This document shows, one piece after another, positions 1 through 11,813 of a DNA stretch of 64,000 nt. This stretch comes from Apostichopus japonicus (lineage: Eukaryota > Echinodermata > Holothuroidea > Aspidochirotida > Stichopodidae). Positions within the stretch are counted from its first letter, which is position 1; each line of letters opens with the position of its first letter. The DNA lies in contig NC_092575.1 in NCBI RefSeq assembly GCF_037975245.1, positions 17,823,810 through 17,887,809 on the forward strand, given 5' to 3'. The notes below the pieces were generated by a model. That model was not told where the DNA came from and did no database searches. It saw only the letters and a list, made by a program, of their open reading frames with translations. The position numbers and the translations under genes were made by a program.

Positions 1-192
1 CTTAATAACGAGACCCAATGTGCCATCTTAACTAAATATTTCCAAACCGACCCAAACGACCAGAAGCGGATCAAGTATTTTGGCAAGAAATGGTTTGGAA
101 GCTGCAATAAATGTGGAGCCAAGGAATGGGTTAATTCTTTCATGCACCCTGACAACTACACACGAGACAATGCAGATATATGGGCTAGGTAA
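1..192 (+). CDS. C-terminal end of a GT10 alpha-1,3-fucosyltransferase (partial, 5' side outside window)
   Basis: Frame 1 is open from the first base and ends at TAA 190-192, giving 63 residues. They align without gaps to most of the C-terminus of the complete fucosyltransferase at 11814-13499: NETQCAILTKYF here against NKTHCSILTKYV there, then a CxxC pair (SCNKC against TCSSC), and an ending ADIWAR against EDIWA. The family transfers fucose from GDP-fucose to N-acetylglucosamine-containing glycans in the Golgi lumen. The catalytic part lies left of the window, so activity and membrane anchor cannot be judged. A sequon (NET) at residues 3-5 matches the NKT of the paralogue. The gene is convergent with that paralogue, 11.6 kb away. 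Family assignment rests on this paralogy. Confidence 0.88.
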   Translation, partial: LNNETQCAILTKYFQTDPNDQKRIKYFGKKWFGSCNKCGAKEWVNSFMHPDNYTRDNADIWAR

Positions 193-267
193 ACGTTTCT
201 TTTATTTCAGGTGTTTTCCTTGAAATAACTTGCAATAACAATAAGAAATAACAATAATAATAATAAT

Positions 268-273
268 AATAAA
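268..273 (+). terminator. Possible AATAAA polyadenylation signal of the partial fucosyltransferase
   Basis: AATAAA lies 76 bases after the stop codon, at the end of an (AAT)n run. Position suits a short 3' UTR, but the hexamer could arise by chance from the trinucleotide repeat. Confidence 0.3.
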
Positions 274-783
274 GATGTTAAAATTCTGGCAACAACCGTG
301 TACAGATTTTCTACAATATCTTCATGAAATTTGATTTATAAGTTGACAAATCCATTTACGAAAGTTGTATGTCTTCACACTTTCATGTTTTGTGAAAGAG
401 TGTGAAAAACCTTTTATCATTGATATATCGAACGTTGTTTGTTGCCTGGAGTGATATCTTTCACTGAACTACGAAATACAAGTACCGCACCGTACATATT
501 ATGTTTTCTCTGGGAATTACATCACTCACGGTTGCATGAATTCCCTTTCAACGTTAGATGTAAATTAGCGAAGATAATGTATAGTTGAAAGGTGACATTC
601 CTGGAGACAAATGGCGTAAAAAGTTCATGTTTATGTTATCTTTCATTTTTTTCATAATTTAAAATGTTTGTTTTATCTGTTCCATAATGTATAGCCTTAT
701 AAGTAATAATAAAATAATTACATTTAGATGACAGAAAAATTATCTAATCATTTCAAATCTTTAGAGGTGGTAAAGGGACGTGA

Positions 784-826
784 AGGTGATGTGAGGAGGG
801 GGAGGGGGAGGGGGAGGGGGAGGCGG
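784..826. repeat. (GGGGGA)n G-rich microsatellite
   Basis: Five or so consecutive G5A units on the + strand, with four or more G-runs spaced by single A. This is a textbook G-quadruplex-capable pattern. No gene context. Confidence 0.85.
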
Positions 827-1949
827 TGTGTGATATACCTTTCATTACCAACGAATATGTGGTGAATTCCATTTTTATATTTGTATATATGTCAAATCGA
901 ATTGTTAAAGGCATGATATTGGAGAAGTTGGTCTGTGTGCACTTCGTGCTGTGTATAGTAGTTTAATATTTATTATTAATTGCTATCAGTGACGGGTATA
1001 ATTCTAACCTCGTCAAGCTTACAAGGTAACGTTCAAACTTTGGTACAATTTTATTGAACCTCAAAGAATCCCACGACAATGCTGTTGCTTATAGAAACAT
1101 AATGTAACATTAACACCAGTGTTTTCAATAAAAAAAATATATATTAAAAAATCCCGACCCTCCAACTTACCCCGCCCCCCCCCCCCCAATAATGAAATAA
1201 CAACAAGGACAAGTTTTTCCATATTACTAAAACTAATATACTGTATAGAGTGATCAAAAAATGATACACGTTTGAATTCATGAGTTATGTGATTAGTAAT
1301 GTTCATTAAGTGACATCAGCTAGAAGTGTCTTATGGTTGGAATAATAAAAATCTTGTTTAGAGGAATCAGTCTCCCTGGGTTTGGTTTACAAAATGCGGG
1401 TTGGGGGTTCTTATCTGGGTGACACACTTTCTTTTAAAAGAACTGAGGTGTTTGTTATACTATTCTGCGAAGAGGTTTTGCTTGAAAAACATAATATCAT
1501 CATTTAAGTGTTATATTATAATATATATATTATATATATATGTTATATGTTATATTTTATATGTTATATTATTGTTATATTATTACATATTAATACTTAA
1601 TGCATAGTTTAAAGTATAATTTAATTTAAATATGACTGCAATACAGTCATATGGTTCTCTTTTTGTTTGAATATGACATATCAAACAAATAATAAATCTA
1701 CCCGAACGAATCCCGTAAATCCTTCGGCAGTGAACGTATCATTACAGCCAAAAAACTAAAAAAAAACTAAACTATATTCAAAATTATGCTAAATCTTCTT
1801 GGAGAGGCCTTGACATAAAAAAAGTATGCGTACATACATAATGAAGAGTAAAAAGACTGTATAGAAATTAATACATTGGTTATTGATTGATCCTTACAGC
1901 CTAGTAGTCGGACATGACGACAAATACCTTAACGCATACTCTTACCGCA

Positions 1950-2021
1950 TATACACACAAGCGCGCAATACGCGCACACATACGCGCGCGCACATACGCA
2001 CACACAAGCGCGCACATACGC
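1950..2021. repeat. CA/CG alternating purine-pyrimidine tract
   Basis: Repeated blocks of GCGCGC, ACACAC and ACATACGC over about 70 bp. Alternating purine-pyrimidine sequence of this kind can adopt Z-DNA. Confidence 0.7.
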
Positions 2022-2949
2022 ATAAATCGTAAAAAAAAATCACCTAATAAATTTGCAAACATAATCATACCGGTATAGTTTAAAGTTCAAGGCTTATGAT
2101 ATGATTTTTCTACAATTTTTGTCATTTTTGTTTTGGAGGGGGAGAGGGGGGGGGGGGATATATTATTGTATGTACTCCCTAAGTACATAAATTCTTCAAT
2201 CCATTGTTAAGTCTTAACGCATTAAGACACAGATTAAAAATTGAAACTAAGAAGGTTAGTTTGTTTCAATCCAATTATATTTTGGAAAAGAGAAATGCAC
2301 TGATTTGATTGTTTATCCTGTTTACTTAATATTGTCATTACGAGGTTAAGAAATATTTATTATTTCTTTTATCCTTTGGATTCACTACTTAATATTATTA
2401 GACTAAAAAAATCGCCAGGGTAACGAAGCAGTTAATCTAATGGATGAAAGAAATAATAAATATTGTAGAAAATGTTAAGGCCTTTATCTTGCTTGTAAAA
2501 CATATTTTGAACTTTGTATGCAGGGCAATCTTCGTTTTAAGTTAATTATACTTTATTCATAGAGAGAACTTAGATTAACTAAAAGGAAGTAACAAAACAA
2601 TAAGAAGAAATGCCTCGATTTTGATACGGATTAAATGTAACCTTTGACAATTTGCCGTTAATAAGTTCTTTCCAAGTTCAATCTATTAAGAAAGGTAATC
2701 CCCTCTACAGAGATTCTCTTTTAGAGATTACTGATGAAAAGATTATATTATAATAATATATGAAAATGAAAAAGACGATCTAGACTAAATGACTATTTGT
2801 ATAATGCTTATAAGTGCTTTCAAATAAATTTTCTATTACTGTTATATACAGCTAATTCGTACATACTGCAGATGTTTGCTGTTTCACAGAATTGTTACTT
2901 TCACTTAAAGGAGACACCACCCCAACCACCATCGTTGATCTATGTGTTA

Positions 2950-3015
2950 GTCCTCCTCCTCGTCCTCACCCTCGCCCTCGTCCTCGTCCTCGTCCTCTTC
3001 CTCGTCCTCGCCAGG
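2950..3015. repeat. CTCGTC-type hexamer minisatellite
   Basis: About ten degenerate copies of a six-base pyrimidine-rich unit (CTCGTC, CTCGCC, CTCCTC). Confidence 0.7.
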
Positions 3016-5644
3016 GTGACTGTTATTAGTAATTAGCCCAAACAGCGCGAAGACAAATCATAATCCATTTGTTAGATTTCACAGATGTAAAGATCCTGCA
3101 CCCACACATACACCACTAAGACTTGATCAAGTCTAAATATGACATCATCGAGCCACACGTGTGTCTTCAGTTATGTGATACGTCATTCTTGATTAAATAC
3201 ACTGTTTACTTTATGCAATGGTGATGGGGTTTGTAAATTCTGAATCTAACTTTGAAGATTCAAAAATGATAAATTATTAAAATGGCCACAGATCCCTAGT
3301 GGTTCTATACGACATCACAGATTTACAAAATGACAGCCTCCAAAAACGAGGGAGTGAAGACTCGCGCACAAAAAAAAAACGGTAATCTGACCTAGTTTCG
3401 TATGAGGTGTAACAGAAGTGTAAGACACCACCATCGATCACAGAAAATACACACACAGCTTGCTAATGTTGGTAATTAGACGGTCAAAACATGCAGCTAC
3501 GGTCAATACCCACAACACAATGTACATAGCAGCGATGGACATCGCAGGTCCAGATTAAAGATAACAAGGTATCCCGTTTCATTACTTACTGTCTGCATTT
3601 TGTAGCGACAAGAAAAATTTCACTTGCGAGCAACGGAAAGTTAACTTTTTTTCAGAGGGTGGCACGTGGTTTGGGGCGAGTCTTCAATGCCTTTAAGCTG
3701 TGATACCTTCCAAATGTGTGTGTCTTTGACCAAATTGCCAAGTTTTATTCGCAAACATAACTGGGGACTGGGAATCCGGGTAAGATGGAACTGGGAGGGC
3801 AGGGGTTCATATAAGATTAGATCATCCATATAACAAAACGATACTTTTAGTAGAATTACTTCCCAGTGAAGCTATGCAAGAAACTGATAATGGTCTGAAA
3901 AATTCCTCGAACAATGATAGAATAGGAACCTTACAATGCTGCTAATTGTGCCAATTGGGACAATTTTCTAATGCTACTATATCACATCATGCTTCACATC
4001 ACTCGTACTGACAGTATGAGCAGTTCTGAACCTTTATATCATACAAACGGGGATATTCGTACTGCTTAAATGACATTAAAAGTGCTTCGAAACGCATCGG
4101 GATATTAAAGTATATAAAGAGTTAGCCTAACGTGTTGGTTGCACAAGAGTAAAGGGATGGTTGTGGCAGTGTCGGAAATATATCTTTCACTCACTTTATT
4201 GATTTTGATGACGAAATGAAGAGCTGAAATAGCTATCTATGTATCCACTCTATGCAGGGAAAGAAGACCTTAATTTTCACATTTGAAGTAACAAATATGT
4301 TTCTAAAAAGAAATAGTTTTATAAAAGTTCATGACACTTGACGACAAAAAGAAAGTATCGCGGAACTGATCAACACAGTCATACAATACACTATACACGT
4401 TGTACGATGTACTTCGGCGGTTTCAATTCCCTTTGTCCTCTATTGATCGCTGTTATTTTGCTAAGATAAGTAGGTCTAACTCCAACTAGGATATCTTTCC
4501 TGTCAGATTACGAAGACTAAACCGAACACAACCATCAGGTCAAGGCCTCGCCTCGGAATTGATACAGTTCCGTTTTTGCGCTGTCTGGCTTCACTATTCA
4601 ACTGTAAAAAATAATCCTCGCTTCATAGTCAACTAGAATTCCATGTAAATAATCGAGTTCAATAAAGTGAGATTTTAATCTTATTCGTTTCTCTTTTGCT
4701 CTTATAGTACTAGCTCTTTCGTGTATGTATAAGTGATCACTAGTTACAAACTTGACGTATATAGTTCGATGTGTATCAGTCATGCATGGCTAAGATATGA
4801 AGAAAAGAAATTGACACAATATTTAGGAACTTCACACGTATATGAGATACGTACATGCATAGTTTCAAGCGATATTCGCAACATATATTACTTTCAATGA
4901 CGTTTATTAAAATGTTCGATCCACATTATTACAATTAAAGTCAAGCGAAAATAACCATCGCTTGATAGTAAACCAAAATGTGACGAATGTCTGGCTCAGT
5001 TAACGTCATCATGAACACCATGGAAACAGCTGTCCTTAAATTTGCTGTAATGGGCTTAAAAGTTCGTTTTTTAATCCCGAACTCCTTGGCCATGATTAGG
5101 GTTTATGTCACTACATTGTCTCTGTTCGATATTTTCAAGTAGCCTTTAAGAAAGGTATTAATATCTTAAGTTGTTATAATTATGTTAATTTTGTTTGACG
5201 TGAAGTTTGTAACATCTTCAAGGGTAATCTTAAAGGAGATAAGAAGTCTGATTTAGTATAATGATAGGCTATTAGCTATGTACACAGTATATACATGTTA
5301 TGTTATATGGGGTTTCCACTAAGTGGTATATTGTTTTGTATTGTACGACATATCTGCGGGATTGCTGTATAAAATGTTACTACGTATATTGCTTTAGTAT
5401 ATATACATATATACCAGACTTGTAGTTCAAGTACAACAGCATGAGTATACGAACACAAGTAGAATTTCCCTAGATACCGTTAACAGTTCTAGTATACAAG
5501 GTATAAACGCGTATATAAGAGTATATACTAAATTTAAAAGAAAAAAAAAGTTATTTTCTTGTACTAATAGCTGTGTACGGAACATCCGAATATTCATAAT
5601 GGCTCCGGTACAATGTTACCAGTACAATGCTTCAAAAGTAATCT

Positions 5645-5879
5645 GTATTGCCCCAAAGTATGCTAGATATTCAAATATGGTCACCTTTGGTCAAAATTCT
5701 TAAACTGATTTTTATAATACAACCTTGGAGGAAATTTTCCTCACTGGGACATTCAGTCATCTTATGTGCTCCTTAAAAAAATGTCTGAGAACAATTTGGA
5801 GAGTAAAGACCTCAAGAAAAGTACTTTTTGAAAACTTCTAGCAATTATATGTAGCGTGCTATAATTTGGAGCCTATACT
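5645..5879 (+). mobile_element. MITE-like element, GTATTGGCCCC family, copy A
   Basis: About 235 bp, homologous over its whole length to the reverse complement of 51489-51712. Ends are imperfect inverted repeats (GTATTGCCCCAAA at the left; TTGGAGCCTATAC at the right). Shared internal blocks include TTGGAGGAAATTT and CTCACTGGGACATTCAG. No transposase, so non-autonomous. This copy is older than copy B because its termini have decayed. Confidence 0.65.
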
Positions 5880-8800
5880 GACCACCTTTAAGAGCGGGAA
5901 CTTAATCTGGTACTAGTATGTATTGTAAATTTCCCAAGAGGCTATTAGGCACTAGGCCTGCGTAGGCGTGAAAAATAACAATTCCGCGACACTATCTAAT
6001 CGAAGCGTTATATACCATGGGTTCGTGTGTACCGCACGAAGAATTGTTTTGGCTAAGATACCTCATATAGAGTGCCGGAAATGACATTCCCCAGGTCTTG
6101 CATAATATATTTATGGATGAATACAATTGTTATGGCACAATGTAACAGCTAATGGAACCACCCAATATAGTTATACTGTCAATGTAGTTCCGTGTACAGA
6201 CTTATTATAAGTTTTATGGTACACACACATGAAATAATTTATTTTCATATTTTTTGTTAAGTGTTTCTTATTGTATTTTGTCTATTTCATGCATGACTGA
6301 GATGTAAGAAGGATTGAAAAGCCATTATGAAACGGAAACGATATGATACATGTATTGATTTAGCGGAAATAATTGTCTTGATTTGAATACGTTTCGTGAG
6401 TGTGTATTTGTGTAAATTGAAAGACCAGCGATATCACGAAACATTTGTCAAGTTAGCAGTATTGCCTGTCATAACCCGTCGTTCGACATTCACACAATTG
6501 AAGCTTTGGATTAATTTGACATTAAACCAGATTCACCCGCGAAGGTCATGTAAGACTTTCCCAAGATTTTTAAAATTTCTTAGACAAGACCGCAAATCTA
6601 AGTATTTTCATCACAGCAATACTTTTGAAATTCTGTAACTTGTAATTAATGCATGCTTTTATCATGAATATCAAATATGGCATAACATAAGAAAGAAAAA
6701 ACTCATTTATTGAATGATATTTTAGAGTAAAAGTGATCAATTGTGTTGTAATGATCAGGCAGTTTGAAGGATAAACAAACACACTAACATTAGAATGCCA
6801 TGCGCAGTGTACACTCATGTTTTAAAAAGGTTTATTTATTTCGGTCCAGAAGTAAAAACTCAAGACTCCAAACGACATGTAAGATATAAATGCAAAATAA
6901 CCAACGGGGGGGGGGGGGGATGGGTGGGGTGGTACAGGTGAGGTGGTGAGGGTGTGGTGGGGTGTGCCGGAAGGCTTGAAAAAACAAGTTGTCATAGAAG
7001 TTATGTATTGGTGAAAAGTATACCTCGTTATATGTATATAGGCCTAGTTAATATACAACTACATATGAGTGCATCCATTGTTATATACACTGAAACATAC
7101 AAGATTATTTTCTGTTATGTTTCTTCTAAAATTTGAAATTTGAAATATATGTTCATATCGAAGTTATGGTTATATACTTCATGTAAATATGTCTTTTTAG
7201 TTACACGTTTCACTAATTAATAAGATAACGGTAACTAAATTTGTGAATATGCAAAAACAAAACATGTACCTCGCTTGCAAATGAAAACATGTTTCCTTTA
7301 TTCCTTTCTTTTTTTCTCTTGTTTTAAAAGCCCTTTAAATAGATTCAACCTCCCTTAGAACCGTCGGCGTGTATTGCACGCCAACAGGGCCATAGCGGCT
7401 CTCTACATGTGTGTTCGAAACAACCAATCTATGAAGCGTGTTCACGCACGTGATACATCGTCGAAAATGGTGACACAGTGCGTCGTTGAAATTTAACAAC
7501 ATGATAAAATTTATGATATGTTACCAAATAGTTATTAGCAACGAGATCGAAGCCGCGTATAACGTTGCGGGAATGACCATATAAGACAATTTGCAATATA
7601 GCGTGTATACGTTAACACAATAACTGAACACGAAACCCGCAAACATCTACACATCCAGCAAACACCCAGAGTTTCGAGAACACATTATTATGAATACCTA
7701 TGACGTATCCTCGGGAATTCTCATACGATTTGTCGAACGTCGACGACGCGTTGATAAACGTATCACATGGGTTAGAACGATGCGATGATTGGTTGCTTCG
7801 AGCACTCGGACAGCTGATATGGCTACGTTATTTTACCATGGGACCAATCTTGTACAATCAAAATATTTTCGTATCGAATGGATCGGAAGCAGTGGCGTGG
7901 GATATCCAATAAGCTAATGAGAACCTCAAAGATCAAGGGTCAAAAGGTCAAAAGTCACCATGATCACTTCCAAGCAAGACATACTAAACCTCTATTTTCG
8001 GGCCGTGTCTTCAAGATCTCATAAGTGAAGGGGGGGGGGGAGGATCATATGATACCTTGGGGTGGAGAGAGGGTGGAAGAATGTAGGTATCGGCTAAGAA
8101 CAAACCATGAGGAGTTAAATAAAAACATACGAGTAAATATAAATCCTCTATTTGATAATTTGAACGTATACATATAATACCTTCGCGGAGGGGTCCTGTT
8201 ACACACCTCCCGAATTTTCGTAATCCTTATCACCATTTTATAACCCCAGTGTATATTGACCCTGGTTAGACACTCCATGACTCTCGTTCTATCTCTCTGT
8301 TTCTCTCTTAATGTTTGCATAATCTCTCCGTCCGTACATCTACCCGTTTCTTAACGGCGTACATAATATATAGGCCAACAGACTAACAGTATGAATATGA
8401 ACGAACGAAGCATAAGTTTCAAGAGACAATAATCGACCGATAAATAGAGAAGGGGTCAAATCAAGAGTAAATATGAAATATCTTTTGGTAATCATTTCAT
8501 GCATCGCTAGACATTCGTCCATATTGTAAACTTAACTTTGGCTCCATTAGAGACAATAAGCGGCTTGGGGGGGGGGGGGGGAGGACGGATCACAACAACG
8601 TGTCATATTAGTATAATTTCACAAGTCATCAAAAACCGCGTGATAATGGAAGTACAATACTTATAACACAAGCCACATCTTCAACTCCCATGCTCCAACC
8701 TCAAACTATCTAGTGACGTCACTGTGAAAGGGAATTCTTTTTACAACTTGATGTAAAATGATTTAAAAAAAAAGAAGAAAAGGGCATGTCTAGCAAGTGA

Positions 8801-9613
8801 AACCACTTTTGGAAGATTCTTGCATCAGTAGGACGTCCTGCTCTTGAGTCATGCGTGATAGCACACCTTGACAGTATTATTACGTAACAACAGTGGTTTG
8901 GATGGGTGTAGCGCTTACCTCTGAAACGTATAGATCCACTTACTCATATAGTGAATATGTGTAGTAATAGAGGAATCGTGTTGTAAACCAAATATAAACG
9001 CATATACCCCCATGAAGCACACAACATGTAAGTTCTCATATTGTATGCTACGTTAGTAATATGACCTATATATACTTTCGTGCAGGAATTAGTGTTTGAC
9101 TCAAGCTCGCGAATGATGCTTTAAAATTCCTTATACGTAGTGCTATAAACACTGTTATCTTGTTAACTATACCGTCAGAGATGTCGAAAATATTTAATAA
9201 AAATGGACAACATTATGTTCTGCGGAGTGTCACCAACTTAATTTATCCTTGCACACATGTACTTCATTTATCTCTGTACACGAGGAATAATGTATTTATA
9301 CGTGGAATCTTAGTAGATGGATACTAGGGAAATGCTATGCAGCTGTTTAATTAAGTTGCACATTGGCAAAAGATCTTTCTTTTTTTTCACCTTCAAATAG
9401 TGTAAATCTTTTGCTTACTTAAAACCAAATTATATTTGTTGTGTAATACTTACAGCTGTGTTGCTTTCTCATATGTACTCAAGTAATTAACACACGCAGG
9501 TGTTTTTACTGTGGTTCACTATACGAACCAATACACGCGATTGCATCTCTATAAACAGGCTCAATATGTAAACGAATACCGGTAACTCAGTTCGAAAAAG
9601 AAAGGAAATAAAA

Positions 9614-9616
<3 letters not shown>
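5880..9616. other. Intergenic stretch, no gene seen
   Basis: Mostly AT-rich unique-looking sequence with poly-G runs at about 6907-6919, 8031-8040 and 8568-8581. A CpG-denser segment lies at about 7340-7920 and holds an ATG-started 70-codon frame (7700-7912) with no recognisable motif, so it is not called a gene. Confidence 0.5.
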
Positions 9617-9690
<74 letters not shown>

Positions 9691-9710
9691 TACATATATA
9701 TATACATATG
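9617..9710. repeat. (TA)n microsatellite
   Basis: More than 30 uninterrupted TA dinucleotides, then TACATA-type imperfect units. Confidence 0.97.
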
Positions 9711-11734
9711 TATCTATGTATATTTTATGTATCTATTGTTGACGAACACTCAGGTTGATATTAATGTTATAAGATATGTGCAGGATGCGGGTTTCGTATT
9801 GGGGTAGGAGTATGGGGGTAGGCTGAGGTAACCCTTGTACATGCATGAAGCTGTTGTGGTAACAGTTCCCTGCCTCTAGTAACCATTAACTCCAGAGACA
9901 AAGGAACAATATATTGACTGGAAGACTTGCGTATGATTGTGTCTTTTGTCATATTGGGTGCTGTCGGAAATTACTTTAACTATTGACCTTATATTACAAA
10001 CTTGTGAATACACTACAAGCGAATGGGAACAAGTAATAACGTATTGACTAACAGAACAGGTGCGTTCTGGAGGATTTCAATTTTCTTAGATAAAAGAGCT
10101 AAGTTAAATTTTTTTATTTTTTTATTCTCGCTTAAAAATGATATCTGGGAATTCTTCGGAAACGGTTTATAGAATTCACAGGTGTTACACATATATCGAT
10201 CGGGTCAAAGTTCTGGAAAGACGTGAAGGGACATTTCGAGCTTCAAAAAAAGAAAAGAAAACAAAGAGCTGAGATTGAACTTGTAAAGTTAATGATGAAC
10301 TGGGTGGTTGAACCACTATGGGAAGGGAGTCGTAAGGAGGGGTGGGTGGGGGTGGGGGGGGGGGGTTCAATCATCATGTAGTTCAGATCTAATTTACAGA
10401 ATTAAGCGCTTGGCTGGTTCCGCTATGATATCTGTATCTATACAGCATGAATACTATACTGCACACATATAGACTGACAGACTTGCACATGATTATGTTT
10501 AAGCTCTGCAGTGTTTTACTACTATAAGGTGAATGCCTCTGGCGTCACATTTGTAAATATGAATATGCATATGATCTTATCACACTAACCAATCACAGCA
10601 GCTGGTTTCACACCATTGACGAGTGTCTGCAACATTGTTGAATGTTTAAATGACCTTTACTGAACGAAAAAGACAAAAACAGGAGATAAAGCACAAAAAG
10701 AACTACTTTTTCGTCACTTCTTGCGTCAAAAGATGTTTCATTGTTATCATTCGTGAATCATTAATATTACATATTTTACTGAAATTTAATTACATTATCA
10801 CATTAAATCAGAATTAACCTTTGCCATCATCTATATCCTGTGGGCATACCTGATCCTTTCAAGATACTAGTGGTAAATATATCTCTCAAGAAACTATAAG
10901 AACAAATCTAGCCTCCTATACAATACTATGGGAATATCATGTTTTCATAGGGGTGTATATGGAATACTGTCATTTCGACTGCCCTTGAAGTAAAAGTAAA
11001 CAGAAAACGACTTATATGACCTCAAACCAGCAAAAGAGCAAACATACCGAAACCAAAGCAGAACTTAAACAAACGAACAAGCTAAAGGAAGTGAAATTAG
11101 AACGTTCGGAATATCGATACTATCAATATTGCGTACATTTCAATTACGTTTAGCTGAAGGAAACAAAATGAACAGAATGAAAAGGAAAAAAAAGTCAGAG
11201 AACTTAATTTATATGGACAGTCCTATATAATTGCAGTGAAACGAATAGTTAAAATAATATTTTCCAGCTTTATTGCTTGCCCCTCTCTCTAAAATGTAAG
11301 ATAAACGCCGTTAACGAAAGATAAATTTCAGTCAAAAAAAAAGCTTCGCCCAATTGATATTAACGCCGGCCAGTAGATTGGCACAGCCTGTATAAGCTAT
11401 TTCCCTTCCCATGCATGCACACTACTGCCCCACCCCCTCCCCCATTTGTGCATGCAACTCACCATGTGTACAATAGCTATAGAAGTCAGTACCAGACACG
11501 AGCAATAATGGTGCCCCTTCTTGCTGGTAAGTCTTTTACCCCAACTTTAAAAAAAAAAAAACCACCGCTGAGGGCCTGTTTAAATGAGTTGTTTAAGAGT
11601 GATGCATTAATGAGACTGCACTAGAACAGATTCTGTGATATCGAAAACTGTTCTACTCTTTACCCCTAGCTCATAAACCTACTAGTTCATAAACGTCAAG
11701 GTTCACCACCCTTTAGACTATAGGTTCATGACCA

Positions 11735-11737
<3 letters not shown>
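9711..11737. other. Intergenic stretch, no gene seen
   Basis: AT-rich sequence with a poly-G run at about 10356-10365 and a poly-A run at about 11548. No splice-compatible coding frame was recognised. Confidence 0.5.

Positions 11738-11799
<62 letters not shown>
11738..11799. repeat. (TA)n microsatellite just after a stop codon
   Basis: About 30 TA dinucleotides begin 15 bases downstream of the fucosyltransferase stop codon (gene on the - strand), so the array lies in or right beside its 3' UTR. Confidence 0.97.
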
Positions 11800-11802
<3 letters not shown>

Positions 11803-11813
11803 CACAGTATAGT

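Larger units (their letters stand above)
193..5644. other. Intergenic stretch, no gene seen
   Basis: Both strands carry only short, compositionally random open frames. Contents are simple sequence: a GGGGGA run (784-826), a poly-C run near 1175-1190, an alternating purine-pyrimidine tract (1950-2021), a CTCGTC hexamer array (2950-3015) and a weak foldback (about 2350-2465). Confidence 0.6.

Noticed and set aside
6570-6818. An 82-codon hydrophobic frame on the - strand
   Set aside because: AT-rich random frame with no motif or splice context.
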